Assembly (NCBI GenBank): GCA_958295665.1
Contig: OY282560.1
Location: 47,616,333-47,680,332, forward strand
Length of the DNA: 64,000 bases
From: Tipula vernalis
Taxonomy: Eukaryota; Arthropoda; Insecta; Diptera; Tipulidae
Direction of reading: 5' to 3'
Below, one piece after another: positions 1 to 11,782 of the stretch (positions within the stretch are counted from its first letter, which is position 1; every line of letters begins with the position of its first letter). Under the pieces are notes generated by a model that ran no database searches, was not told the origin of the DNA, and saw nothing but the letters and a program-made list of their open reading frames with translations. The translations under genes were made by a program, and so were the position numbers.

Positions 1-256
1 CGGTGTACAACTATCTATGTATCCGGATGTTTTCCAATCTGCTCAAGTTGCCTCTAATCGCTGAGTAGTTTTCAAAAATTGGATTTGGTAATGATTCATC
101 CCAATCAATTCCTCAATTCCTAACAGCCACAGACTCTGGAACAATATTTTCATTTTGATTATTGTTGGCGACAACCATCCTATTGGGACTATTTTTTTTT
201 TTTTTTGGACGCTGCCGACAACATGTTGCGTTTTGTTAGTTTGTGATGTACTAAGT

Positions 257-757
257 TCACCTTGAATTGTGAAAAGTGTCATTTACTGGAGAATACCTAA
301 TTCCCAGTACTGATACGGCCTGAGATTCACTTTCAAAATCAATCAGTGGAATGTCTTTGTTGACTTCTGGTATAGTGCACATCAGGCCGGAACTATTGAA
401 TTTCCCAACTCGCCTTGGAGCTGATGTCGTACCATACGTGACTGTTAGCAGCTGGTAGATGCGCAGTTTTTCATGTGACTCTTTCCTCCATACGATCTTT
501 TGATATTCGCTATCCTTTGCATTGACCCAGATTTGCCGGAACATCTTCTCAGTATCGGCCATGAATAGTATTATCTCTACTAAACTAGATTGTACAACTG
601 GCCCAATAGCTAACTGATCATTTAGCGAATTTCCGTGCGTTGTTTTGGCTGAGCCATCAAAAACAACCCGGAGTTTGGTCGTTGTACTACTTATCTTTAT
701 TACCCCGTGATGTGGCAAGTAGTACTGCTCTACAACGGTACCATCCGTAAATGTCAT
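257..757 (-). pseudogene. BEL/Pao reverse transcriptase fragment
   Basis: The 166-residue frame carries typical BEL/Pao RT landmarks near its start: YLPHHGVIK, TTKLRVVFDGSAKT, GNSLNDQLAIGP and later EKMFRQI and TVTYGTTSAP. These belong to the fingers and palm of the RT that copies element RNA to cDNA in cytoplasmic particles. The catalytic YxDD segment, expected soon after the TSAP stretch, is absent because the frame passes straight into downstream sequence. The piece is therefore a non-functional remnant. The protease remnant lies upstream on the same strand, as in an intact pol. Confidence 0.8.
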
Positions 758-887
758 ATGCCCTATTGCTAAATATTCTTCTATGAATTGGGAATATTGT
801 CTCTTAAATGAAGCTTAAATCATGAGAGAATCGCTTTTCCAAATTAGAAAATTGTTTTACAGCCATAATCTTTGAATTACCCAATTT

Positions 888-1295
888 TTAACTACTTATG
901 TATTTCCCATCTTCGGCTCTACCAACATTATTTTGGTAATGCTCAAGACAAAATTTCTCTTCCTCGTTGTAGTGAATGACATCTTTGATTTCTTCAATTT
1001 CCCAAAATTTTCTGAGAGTCAGATTAACATCCAGATGAAGATTAAATTGAGCTTCTTTATTGCCAACTGCATAATGAACTGGCGTTCCTACAATCACCCA
1101 TCCTAGGTGTGTGTTGTGAGCCACCACTTTCGTCGTCGGAAGATATCTCTTGCCATTGCAAATTATATCGAAGAATATGTCACTCCCAAGTAGGACGTCA
1201 ATCTTGCCTTCCATATTAAAATTTGGATCTGCTAACCTAATGTTGTTTAAATATCGGTTAGCCGATTTGGAGTAAAATTCACTGGGACCCCCCAA
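888..1295 (-). pseudogene. BEL/Pao protease-region fragment
   Basis: The frame contains IRLADPNFNMEGKIDVLLGS, DIFFDIICNG and then HLGWVIVGTP, which is the C-terminal half of the BEL/Pao retropepsin region. The DSG active-site segment would lie upstream (higher coordinates) and is not visible, because the 8-bp array begins at 1366. After the protease the frame reads through LRKFWEIEEI, the usual linker to RT, and stops. It is a partial gene in a dead element. Confidence 0.75.
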
Positions 1296-1365
1296 TTTAT
1301 CAAAAAAGCTTAAATCTGAAGTTTCAGTGCGATAGGTTAAACCAACTGGGCTGTAGAGTGGACAC

Positions 1366-2276
1366 AGACTGACAGACTGACAGACTGACAGACTGACAGA
1401 CTGACAGACTGACAGACTGACAGACTGACAGACTGACAGACTGACAGACTGACAGACTGACAGACTGACAGACTGACAGACTGACAGACTGACAGACTGA
1501 CAGACTGACAGACTGACAGACTGACAGACTGACAGACTGACAGACTGACAGACTGACAGACTGACAGACTGACAGACTGACAGACTGACAGACTGACAGA
1601 CTGACAGACTGACAGACTGACAGACTGACAGACTGACAGACTGACAGACTGACAGACTGACAGACTGACAGACTGACAGACTGACAGACTGACAGACTGA
1701 CAGACTGACAGACTGACAGACTGACAGACTGACAGACTGACAGACTGACAGACTGACAGACTGACAGACTGACAGACTGACAGACTGACAGACTGACAGA
1801 CTGACAGACTGACAGACTGACAGACTGACAGACTGACAGACTGACAGACTGACAGACTGACAGACTGACAGACTGACAGACTGACAGACTGACAGACTGA
1901 CAGACTGACAGACTGACAGACTGACAGACTGACAGACTGACAGACTGACAGACTGACAGACTGACAGACTGACAGACTGACAGACTGACAGACTGACAGA
2001 CTGACAGACTGACAGACTGACAGACTGACAGACTGACAGACTGACAGACTGACAGACTGACAGACTGACAGAATGACAGACTGACGGACTGACAGACTGA
2101 CAGACTGACAGACTGATAAACTGACAGACTGACAGACTGACAGACTGACAGACTGACAGACTGACAGACTGATAGACTGACAGACTGACAGACTGACAGA
2201 CTGACAGACTGACAGACTGACAGACTGACAGACTGACAGACTGACAGACTGACAGACTGACAGACTGACAGACTGA
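1366..2276. repeat. 8-bp tandem array (GACAGACT)n, about 114 units
   Basis: About 910 bp consist of head-to-tail copies of GACAGACT, which is itself two near-identical 4-mers (GACA and GACT). The array is almost perfect. The few variants (a C-to-A near 2073, a CGG near 2086, GATAAACT near 2116, GATAGACT near 2172) all lie in the right-hand quarter. Such homogeneity points to recent expansion by slippage, or possibly to an assembly-simplified array. The left neighbour is a BEL fragment. The right neighbour starts abruptly and is the 5' end of an R1-clade LINE. Confidence 0.97.
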
Positions 2277-2318
2277 GGCTAAAAATGCTAGGGGCGGATC
2301 CCTGAATAAAAATCCAAG

Positions 2319-3761
2319 ATGCCAGATCTAGAGAAAAAAAATTTGACTATGGTGCAGGGAGTAGGAAACCCAGTACCGGCGGCTTTTGGGAGTGGGCTAG
2401 TGGGCTCCCAGCCGTCGTCATACAGTAACCGGAATGTTCCAGCAGTGGAGAACTTGGCTGTTGGTGCATTAAATATTACAAGTACGCGTGAAAGGAAAGT
2501 CAGCCTAGTGTGGCAGCACTTACGCTACTCGATCTCGAACCAAGGCATAAGGCAGCGAGCGAGAGCGATGGTAATGTAATCGACCAGAGACTACAGAAAC
2601 TAAAGTCGCATATCGAGGGCTTGCAATTTTATGTAAAGGATATGCACAACGTCCATCCCAGGACATCTTTTACCAATCTTGAGATGGAGATCAGATGCGT
2701 GAGTACCGGAGCGGAGGACACCGACAAACAATCTAAAGAAGCGATTAAAGCACCTCACAATTGGATCCTCAAACCACAAGCAGGAGGAATAGAAGTGTAA
2801 AATACCCTTCCGGAAATAATGACAACTCCATCGGGTCAAACTGGCACCGGTGGGGACTCAGTGAAAAGAAGAAGGGAAAAGGAAAAGGAGAGTGATCCGT
2901 CCGAACAAACCGCCGATCAAAAAAAGAAAAGAGGTGATACCAGGGTGGTAAACCCGGTGAAAAGGAAGGAGACCGATGTAAGCACGGGCGAAAATTTAGG
3001 TAAGGAAGGGCAGGATGAAAATCCGGAAGAATGGACGGATGTAACCGCCAAATCAGCCAGAAAGATGAAAATTATATACACAAGAAAGCGCAAGAAACCG
3101 AAACCGGACGCTATAATCGTCGCAAAATTAGAAGATGTCTCATACGCCGATATTCTCCGCAAAGTGAAGTGCAACCCGAACCTGAAAGAGCTAGGTGAGA
3201 ATGTTGATCGCATTAGAAGAACACGGGGTGGCGAAATGCTGCTCGAATTCAATAGAGACTCCAATAAGAAGAGCTCTGACTATCGGGAGCTGGTAAAGAC
3301 TACGTTAGGAGAACAGGCCAAAGTTAGAGCCCTATCGCAGGAAATCACCCTAGAATGCGTGGACTGGGATGAAATTACAACGAAAGAGGACATTCAGCAG
3401 GCGCTTAAAGTTTTCGGGCTGGAATACTTGCACGAATCGGTTACTAGGAATTTGAGGAAAGGATATGGGGGCACACAGATAGCAATAGATTGGATAGCTG
3501 AAAATTGGCTGGGTAGTTGGTAAAGTTAGGGAGCTGATCCAACTGAAAACATGCTATAGGTGTCTAGAGTTTGGTCATATCGCAAAAGACTGCAACAACT
3601 GCGATAGATCTAAACTCTGTAGAAGATGCGGCGAAATCGGGCTCATGGCGAGGACATGCCAGAAGGAACCAAAGTGCATGCTCTGCACTGGTGAACAAGG
3701 GCATATCGCAGGGAGCAGTAGGGCTCCACTATACAGGAGGGAAATCTCAGCCCGCAGATGA
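2319..3761 (+). pseudogene. R1-clade LINE ORF1 (nucleic-acid-binding gag-like protein)
   Basis: ORF1 is expected to package the LINE RNA. It begins at the ATG at 2319 and is broken across three stretches: 2319-2579, then a shifted frame through 2510-3523 with a stop at 2798-2800, then back to the first frame for the zinc knuckles. A lysine- and glutamate-rich segment lies around 2860-3100. Three CCHC-type knuckles follow at about 3552-3720; in the second the expected His is Leu (GEIGLMARTC). ORF1 ends at TGA 3759-3761 and overlaps the ORF2 start in an ATGA arrangement, as usual in this clade. Confidence 0.8.
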
Positions 3762-6702
3762 AAGTAATACAAATAAATCTTAACCACTGTGAGGCAGCTC
3801 AAGATTTCTTTGGGCAAGTTTGTAAGAGAAACAAAATCACACGTGGTCTTAGTGTCGGAACCACTCAAAATACCCACAAATAATGTATGGATAACAGACC
3901 GGACTGGAAAGGCGGCAGTATGGGTTTGCGGAGAATATCCTTCCAGGAAGCTAAGGTGCGGCAAGAGGACGGATATGCACTGGCAAAGATCAATAATATA
4001 TATTTTTTTAGTTGCTATGCCCCTCCAAGTCTACATCTGTCAGAGTACGAAGCGATGCTCGCTAAAATTGTGGCGGAGGCAAGAGGGCACCATCCAATTG
4101 TTATTGCTGGGGACTTCAATGCATGGGCCGAGGAGTGGGGTAGCAAATATACCAACATTAGATACAACACACTGTTAGAGGCGTTTTCCCAACTGGACGT
4201 CATTCTAGTGAACAGAGGCAACACCAGCACCTTTCGTAAGAATGGTCACGGAGGGAAATTAAGTGGCATGTCAGTGAACGATACACTCATAGTGATCACC
4301 ATGCGGTGTTTTTTGAAGTAGGATCTCAGAGCAAGGCAAAATTGAAGCCAATGACCTGGAAAAGAAGAGGCTGGGTGCCCGATACTCTGGACGAAGAACT
4401 CTTTCGGGAATTGGTCCAAGACATTAGTATACCAGCAAGCACAGCTGAAGACAAAGTTAACCACGTGGCCAGACAACTCTACAGGGCATGTGACGCGTCT
4501 ATGCCAAAAAGGACAGCAAACCATAGAAGGAAACCAGCCTACTGGTGGAGCGAGGACATTAAGGAACTAAGGGCTAAATGTCACAAGGCCAGAAGAAGAA
4601 GTCAAAGATCGGCAAGAAGCCCTGAATATGAGGAGCTAAATCGAGAGTACATAATGCTGAGGAAACTGCTTCGTGATGAAATAAGGAGAAGCAAGAGGGA
4701 GAGTTTCAAACAGCTGTGTGACGCGGCAGACGCAAGCCCATGGGGCAGCGCTTACAGAGTGGTCAAATCCAGAATAAAAGGCCAAAGAACCCTTCAAGAA
4801 AGGTGTCCAAAGATGCTGCTAAATATCGTCAAAACTCTTTTCCCACAGCACCTTCCAAAACCTGGTAATCGAGAGGACGATCATACGAAGGAATATATGG
4901 AGAAAATACCGGAAGTGACGGTAGAAGAGACATTGAACGCGTGCGGCAAAGTGGGTGTAAACAAGGCCCCTGGTCCAGATCGAGTACCCAACAAAGCGCT
5001 CAAAGTAGCTATACGAAGTAACCCTAACCTCTTCGTCAATATAGCGCAGTCCTGCCTAGAGGAAGGAGTGTTTCCTAGGATATGGAAGAGGCAGAGATTG
5101 GTACTCTTGCCAAAAGCAGGAAAACCACCAGGTGAACCATCCTCATATCGCCCAATCTGCTTGCTCGATACAGGAGGGAAAATACTGGAGCGCATTATTC
5201 AGAATAGGTTGCTCCCGATTACAGAAGGAGATGGTGGTCTCTCGTCCCAACAATTTGGATTTCGCAAGGCAAGATCCACATTGGATGCCATTAATGCAGT
5301 GGTATCTAAGGCCAAAGGAGCCTTACAGGGAAAAAGATGGAAAGGAGGGACTAAACAGTACTGTGCGGTTGCCAAACTCGACGTTAAAAACGCATTCAAT
5401 ACAGCTAACTGGGCCCACATTATGGATTCCCTACGAAAGTTGAATGTTCCGGCCTACCTCTTGAAGATACTAGATAGCTACTTCGAGGATGAGTTGTTCT
5501 CAGTACGACACTAAGGATGGTCCCATGGAATACAACATAACAGCTGGAGTACCACAAGGTTCCGTTCTGGGCCCAATCTTGTGGAACATTATGTATGACA
5601 ACGTACTAAAGCTACAAATCCCAGATGGAGCAGAAGTGATAGGGTTTGCCGATGCCATCGCGATAGTGGTGTCTGCAAAGCACCTGGATGAAACTGAGCT
5701 GATCACTAACGAGGCGATTGCAATAGTGAGGGACTGGCTGGAATCCGTTGGCCTGGAACTGGCGGAGCACAAAACAGAAGCAGTGCTGATTAGTAGCCGT
5801 AAAAAACGGGAAACGGTATCGTTTAAGGTTGGGAACCACGTCATAAAGTCCAAAGAAGCGGTAAAATATTTGGGCATTATGCTTGATGACAGATTAAACT
5901 TCAAGAGTCACATAGATTATACATGCGGAAAAGCATCGAGGGTGTACTCGGCGCTCTCCAATATGCTACCAAATGTTGGTGGCACAAGAAACAGTAGACG
6001 TCTTCTTCTGTCCAGAGTGGTAAGCTCAGTGCCAGTGTACGGGGCTCCGATCTGGTCAGAGGCACTGGAGGTAAAATGCAACAGGAGACGGCTGGCACAA
6101 GTCTATAGGCTAAGCCCCCTTAGGGTCATCAGTGCATATAGAACCACCTCAGAAGAAGCAGCATGCGTCATAGCCTGAATGATACCGATTGGCATCATGG
6201 CGGACGAGGCGAAAAGAATATATGAGGCTAAGAAACACAGTTATACAGTTGGTCAGGCTATCCAAACGACAGAAAGTGCCAAATCCGTGCAAAGTTGGCA
6301 GGAACGTTGGAATAATGCGACAAAAGGACGTTGGACACACAGATTGATTCCGAATATCAAACCCTGGATGAATCGCAAACACAGAGAGGTGATTTACCAT
6401 TTAACCCAATTCCTAACGGGACACGGTGGGTACCGAAGTTATCTGCATCGTTTTCGGCATGATGACACCTCTCTCTGTCCAACGTGCAATAAAGTAGAAA
6501 ACCCGGAACACGTATTATTCGGGTGTCCGCGATTTGAGACCGAGAGAATGGACCTGTGTATTACCATAAACACAAACTTAGGTCCGGACAACATAGTGGA
6601 TGCTGAATGCTGAAATCACAGCAAATATGGGATGCCTGCTGCGCTACCATAACTAAGGTGCAAAAGGAGCTAAGGCGATTAGAAGCGGGTAGAAACGTGT
6701 GA
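3758..6702 (+). pseudogene. R1-clade LINE ORF2: endonuclease, reverse transcriptase, zinc knuckle
   Basis: ORF2 nicks target DNA and reverse transcribes the RNA there. The APE-type endonuclease shows GDFNAWAEEWGS and an SDHH motif near 4290; the RT shows APGPDRVPN, SYRPICLLDTGGKILE, QQFGFRKARSTLDA and AGVPQGSVLGP. The catalytic motif near 5645 reads FADAIAIV, so the second Asp of the F/YADD box is Ala. The C-terminus has GRWTHRLIP and a CPTC...H...C knuckle (about 6478-6530). Frame breaks occur near 3800-3880, 4270, 5500 and 6605, with a stop at 6176-6178. The last frame ends at TGA 6700-6702. It is an inactive pseudogene. Confidence 0.85.
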
Positions 6703-6779
6703 GTAGAAATACTAAGAGCGCCCCCCCCTTCCCCCCCCCCCTGCCTAATTTCGGACAGTGAAAAACGTTTCCACACCCT

Positions 6780-7110
6780 AAGATGGCTAAACTAATGATG
6801 CAAGAACTCTGGGTAGCCGAACTCTCCTGGGATCAATCGCTACTTCTAGCTCTATCAATTCAATAAGAGCTCTAATGATTATTCTGCTAATTGTGCGTCT
6901 AGAGAAGTTCATTTAACCGAATTGAAGAAATTCAGTTTATGGTGGTCTGGGCCTGTATGGCTTAAGTTAACAGTTAAAACTAGCCACAACAGACTTTGCT
7001 CAAAGACACAATATAGGTCTAGAATTGAAGCTAAAAGAAAATCCCAAGAAATTCCAAGAGAAAATAAGATGAGTACGAAGAGATGGATGAGAAAGGAATA
7101 CTTCGAGTAG
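6780..7110 (+). mobile_element. BEL/Pao pol scrap
   Basis: The plus strand here reads LMMQELWVAELSWDQSLL in one frame and FSLWWSGPVWL in another. These resemble the BEL/Pao RNase H region (RKILMQxLWxxxLxWD) and the LWWxGPxWL motif ahead of integrase. The intervening core is missing. The piece is short, frameshifted and wedged between the 3' ends of two LINEs, so it is a relic. The orientation is opposite to the BEL copies at 1-1340 and 19485-39000. Confidence 0.55.
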
Positions 7111-10100
7111 GAGGTTGCACAACAAACTATTGTGCATCCCCAGAAGATTTCACGTAAAGTGGAGGTTCAAGTCCTTGATAAACACCACCAGCCATGCATA
7201 TTTAAAGGGCGGGCGTTAGGCCACTGTATTGTGTATGCATGGAGGAATTTAAGTCTTTTATGGATTATAGCATCACATTTGAATAGTAGATGTTCGGATG
7301 TTTCCCTTTCCAGGTTGCAGAATCTACAACGGTCTGTAGGGGACTGTCCCATTTTCTCCAGATGTCCATTAAAAGGGCCATGTCTTGTTAAGTACCAGAT
7401 GAGGGATTTTAGAGACTGTCTATCCATTTTGATTGCCTGATCTAAACATCTAATATCATAGCTTAATAGCTTTTTGGTCTGTCTCATCTCAATGGAGGAC
7501 TCCCAATTCCTTATGCCATTTGCCAGATGGCTCTTGGAGTAACCAATACTAGGCTCGGGGCCAAGGAAAGCGCTCTCCGCTGCCTCTTTTGCATAGCGGT
7601 CTGTTGCCTCGTTTCCCTGTATATCGGAATGGCCGGGGGACCACAAAAGGGTTACTTTATATTCCCTGCTGAGTTCTAGAAGGTTGCGATAGCAGCTCCA
7701 GATTATTTTGGAATAGAAGACAGATGCTCTTAAGGCAAGCAATGCCGCCTGGCTGTTCGATATTACGTAAATCTCGGTTTTTCTATATTTTTTGTGAGAC
7801 ATCGAAGCACACGTACCTCAATCGCAAATATCTCTGCTTGGAAAGCTGTGGGAGTTTTAACCAATGGAATACAGAGTTCGAGACCCGGCACCGTCTGATA
7901 GTTGGATTATACCATTGGATTTGATACCCGCACCGCCTGATAGTTGGATTATTTCCTCGTCCAGATTCAATTTCTCCAGGATGCTATTATGTCCTGGTCT
8001 AATAGTTTTAATTTGAGATGTTATTTTTAGATTGACTGCCCTTGAACCAGCTACTCTTTTAAGGTGCAAGTGTAGTGGTGAGAGCCTCAATAGCTTCTCA
8101 AGAGAAGCTAGGGCAGGTTTTCATTGCTCCCGTTACACTCAAACAAACTAGCCTTTGGATCCTATCCAATATTGAGCAGGCACCACTTTGCTCTGTCTTA
8201 GGCCACCACACAAACGCCGTATAATAGATTATTGGTCTTACGATGGTTGAGTATAACCAAAGTGCCATTTGGGGATTCAGACCCCATGTTTTGCCAATCA
8301 TTCTTTGGCAAGTGAAATGCGCCCTATTTGCCTTGTTTGTGATATATTTTAAAAACGGGTTCCATGTCAGTTTCTGATCAAGATCAACCTCCGTCCCCAT
8401 TTAGAGATAGAGGTGGGAGAATTGTTTTCCTCCGATTTGTTAAGAAAGTACAAAAACTTTTGTTGGGGTTTACTCTAAGGCCCGTCTCAATACACCAGTC
8501 GCTTACCAACTCGAGGGCATATTGCATACGTTCCGCTATTGCACTCTCGAATTTCCCCCTGACCATTAAGAATAGATCGTCCACGTAGGTGATATTCGAG
8601 AAGTGAGAGTTTTTTAATCTTATAAGTAGTCCATCCATCACGAGTAGCCACAAAAGGGTGAGAGAACTCCCCCCTGGGGACAACCCCTGGTAGCCGCAAT
8701 CGTGATAGTTTTATCACCAAAGGAGGCCGTTATCCTCCTGTTTCTAAGCATATTGATTATCCACCATATGGTGGAGGTACCCATGTCAGACAGGGTAAGA
8801 GCATAACAAAACCTCTTTATTCCGAAGTGTATCTTCGATATTTGTTGTCAGCTCGTGGAGCGCTGTTTCTGTCGATCTCCCAGTCTGATATGCATGTTGG
8901 CTGGAGTCTAGAGGATGCCTTAGGAGGGCATTAGATCAAATATATAGGCCCAGTATCTTCTCCATTGTTTTCAGAATAAATGATGTGAGGCTAATGGGTC
9001 TATAAGACCCGACGTCCTCTGCGGATCTTCTTCCTGTTTTCGGGATAAAAATCACCCGCACCTCCCTCCAGCTTCTTGGAACATATTGTAAGCTGTAGCT
9101 CTCTAAAGAGTTTAATCAAATAATACAACAGTATTTGTAGGCCTTGCTGTAAAAATGCAGAGATATCTCTTGAGAACCTGTAAGCTTCTCTTGGAATCAG
9201 GTAGGGATGCACGCTGTCTACATCGAGGTCTTCATGGCCTCCAAGGACAGTACACTCTGGGAAGTGGCCTTTCACCAGGCATTCGAGAGTTTACTCACTG
9301 GATGTAGTTGTCGCTCCATTCGATTTCCTTACAGATCCAAAGGGATTTCTGTGGTCCAAGGAGAGTACCTTCTGGAGTCGACAAGCCGCAGCCAGCCTAT
9401 CTATTTTTTCACAAAAGTCTCTCCAGCTCAACCTCTTGCTTTTCCTAAGAGCGACGTTATACTGTGTAAAAGACATTCGATAGGTCCAATCGTTTGTGCT
9501 CTTAGCCCTGTTGAAAAGCTTACGAACCTCCCGTCATTTGGTTTCCAGGGTGTGGTTCCACCAAGGAACGTCCCTTGTGCCCCTAATACGAACCAGGGGT
9601 GAGCTTGAGTGGTAGGCATCAATAATTGCCTAGGTAACATTGCTTAAAACTCTATCGAGATCCTCAATAGATTTGATGTTGGTCTGTAGACCAGTTACGT
9701 TATCATAAAGTCTTTCATTATAGACTGGCCAATTAGTACGTTTTGGTATTCTTACTACCGATTCGTTTTTTGAAGGGGTTTTAATATCAAACCTTATATA
9801 CATGTGATCCGAGAAGGATGCTTCCTTTGACACATGCCAGTCCAGAATTGTACCAGAGGTACCCATGTCAGACAGGGTAAGATCTAGCATCTCCTTCCTG
9901 AATGCACTCACAAAAGTCGCATCGTTCCCTTTGTTATTAATGATTATATTTTTTGTTAAACAAAATTAAAAAAGTTGCTTACCTCTGACGTTGGTGTCAC
10001 TACTTCCCCAGACTATGTGATGTGAATTTGCATCGCAACCGATGATGAATTTTTGGTGATGAGTCGTGCCATAATTAACGAATCTCTGTACCGGTTCTGG

Positions 10101-10400
10101 AGGTGAGTTGTTTTCGTCCCCGGGAAAATATGCCGAAGCACTGTTGAGAGTGCTTCGACCTCCTTTGGGTAAAGGCGTCTCTATCGAGATCACTGTTATG
10201 TCCCTGGAAATAAATTCATTAATGGAGAATATATTAAGTGTCAAGCGACAAAGAGTTGCTGTCCTCGGCCTATCCATTTCCGTGTTGTAAATTAGCTTAC
10301 CTGTTTTACTCGGCAAACCTTTGATTTTTCCATTGTGGGCCCACAGCTCCTGAATGAGCGCTATGTCCCATTTCTTTATTAAGAAAAGGCGGCTTAGGTT
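7100..10400 (-). pseudogene. LOA-like LINE ORF2: endonuclease, RT, RNase H
   Basis: Pieces in order on the minus strand are: an AP endonuclease segment (10316-9966, with IIGCDANSHHIVWGSSDTN), a second endonuclease-to-RT part (9911-9630), RT palm with YVDDLFLMV (8683-8384), RT thumb (8400-8098, with LDQKLTWNPFLKYI and WGLNPQMALWLYSTIVRPII) and RNase H (about 7870-7600, with TDRYAKEAAE and LLWSPGHSDIQGNEATDRYA). A terminal CRFC...H...C knuckle follows near 7300. A direct duplication of about 40 bp near 7890-7950 disrupts the RNase H. Many stops and shifts make it a pseudogene. Confidence 0.75.
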
Positions 10401-10496
10401 ATAAGTGGCCGCCTTGGATCGATAAAGATTCCAGCATCTTCCTGTTTATTTTGCCATGAGCCCTGAATAGCCTTGCTCTCTCTTTTTGGGCTGTGA

Positions 10497-11782
10497 TTAC
10501 GCCACCCTGCCCCTTGGGCTCAAACCGTGGCTTTTCCCCTTCTTACTCTGGCTCGGTCTTTGCATTGTCACACCTGCTGTGCTAGGCCTATTCGTCCTGC
10601 CGTGCTCAGAGGCATCTCTGACGCGTTCCACGTCTTTCGCCGCCGCCATCTTTGGTGGTTCCGGTCCCCTCCGCACGACCGCTCTTGTGGTACACCCATC
10701 CCTTGCTTTCTCCTTCTTAGGTCGAAAGTGTACGGCACCGAACATCCAATTTACCCTATAATTGGATCCTTTAAGGATCTCCGCCGTTTTGTGGGAAACG
10801 GACATCGTCACCTGGAGGAGGTCGCCCTCCCGCTCTTTCCTCGCCACAACCTTCCAGTCCGCTCCTCTCAACTCTTTATTCTGAATCGCCAACCGGCAAA
10901 GTATCTTCTCATCCGTCTCCTTGCCACAGCGTGGCAAGTATACGAAAAAGATCTTGGGGCGAGGAAGCTCGTCCTACCTGACCACTTTGATGGTTGCCCC
11001 TTCCCAAAGCTTCCGCCGTGTCCTCGTCCGCTCAGTTTATTGTGAGCCATCCGTTCCTAGTATGGCAGCCCAGGAAGTTGGAGCTGACTTCGTCTAGCGG
11101 CGGATCTGACATTGTTTCCATAATGGCATCCTGGATTTCCAGGATCTGGGTGATACCCAGCTTGACATCCGGGAAGCTTTGGTCGATGATTTCCAACCTG
11201 ATTGATTTGATTGTGTCGCTGTAGCTGGGTACAGGTCATATTTCTACGACTCAAACTCGCCACGACTTTGGGGACGACTTCCACTCCCTTTGAGGGGCTG
11301 GACCTCTTCTCTCGTTTTGGTGCCAGACCCTTAGGGATAGATCCGTCTGACCGGCTCCGCTTGTTCGTTCTATTTGGATCTCTGTCCTTTATCTTCGTTC
11401 GGCACTGCTCCACGGCGACATCTTGAGGCACACCTGACTGTTTTAAGTGGGCCAGGTGCTTCCTTGCGACACTGCTAAGGCGTGGCCTTGTTTTGGTTTC
11501 GAGCTCTAGGTCCGCGAGATTCTCTCTGACCTCTGTTGTGGTTGAGGTAGATTGGGTCTCAACCTGTACTGGCAAATGAGTGCCATGGGTCGGTGAGCCA
11601 ACCACGGTATTCATGGTAGAGCAAATGCTCTCGCTATCTGAAAATTTTTTCTCGGAAGCAGGGCCTACTAGGCCCTTGTCATCTACCGAGATTGGTGCGT
11701 TTAGAGAAGCACCGCCCTCATTATTTTTTATATTATTTGTGTCCATACAATGGATCTTAATTGAGGAAAGAAGGTCCACCAC
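10497..11782 (-). pseudogene. LOA-like LINE ORF1
   Basis: The first part (11782-11057) is a hydrophilic, Ser/Thr-rich protein with basic stretches such as RTNKRSRSDG and PKREKRSSPSKG, typical of LINE ORF1 leaders. The second part (about 11040-10497), in other frames, contains PRCGKETDEKILCRLAIQNK, ADWKVVARKEREGDLLQVTM and YRVNWMFGAVHFRPKK, which I recognise as the DUF4780 type found in ORF1 of Jockey/LOA-like LINEs. ORF1 proteins bind element RNA. The change of frame near 11050 means one intact protein cannot be made. Confidence 0.65.

Larger units (their letters stand above)
1..1340 (-). mobile_element. BEL/Pao LTR retrotransposon fragment
   Basis: Two adjacent minus-strand blocks match BEL/Pao pol in the right order: the end of the aspartic protease region (1295-888) and then reverse transcriptase (757-257). 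About 130 bp between them hold stops, and no LTR is visible in the window. The RT block jumps from the conserved YGTTSAP stretch to a much later segment (around VLGIRYSP), so an internal part is missing. The fragment runs off the left edge and ends on the right just before the 8-bp tandem array. It is a dead, internally deleted copy. BEL/Pao assignment is secure from the motifs; the exact right boundary (about 1340) is inferred. Confidence 0.8.
2277..6760 (+). mobile_element. R1-clade non-LTR retrotransposon, near full length, dead
   Basis: An ORF1 with CCHC zinc knuckles overlaps an ORF2 that has AP endonuclease, RT and a C-terminal zinc knuckle. This is the R1-clade architecture. The element starts directly at the end of the 8-bp array and ends near a C-rich stretch (6720-6743); no poly-A tail is evident. 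Several frameshifts, at least two nonsense codons and a mutated RT catalytic site show that it cannot move by itself. Some R1-clade families are known to insert into simple repeats, so the array may be its target. The 3' boundary is approximate. Confidence 0.85.

Noticed and set aside
1366..2276. The 8-bp array as a possible CRISPR array
   Set aside because: Repeats are 8 bp with no spacers, and the genome is eukaryotic. It is a simple tandem repeat.
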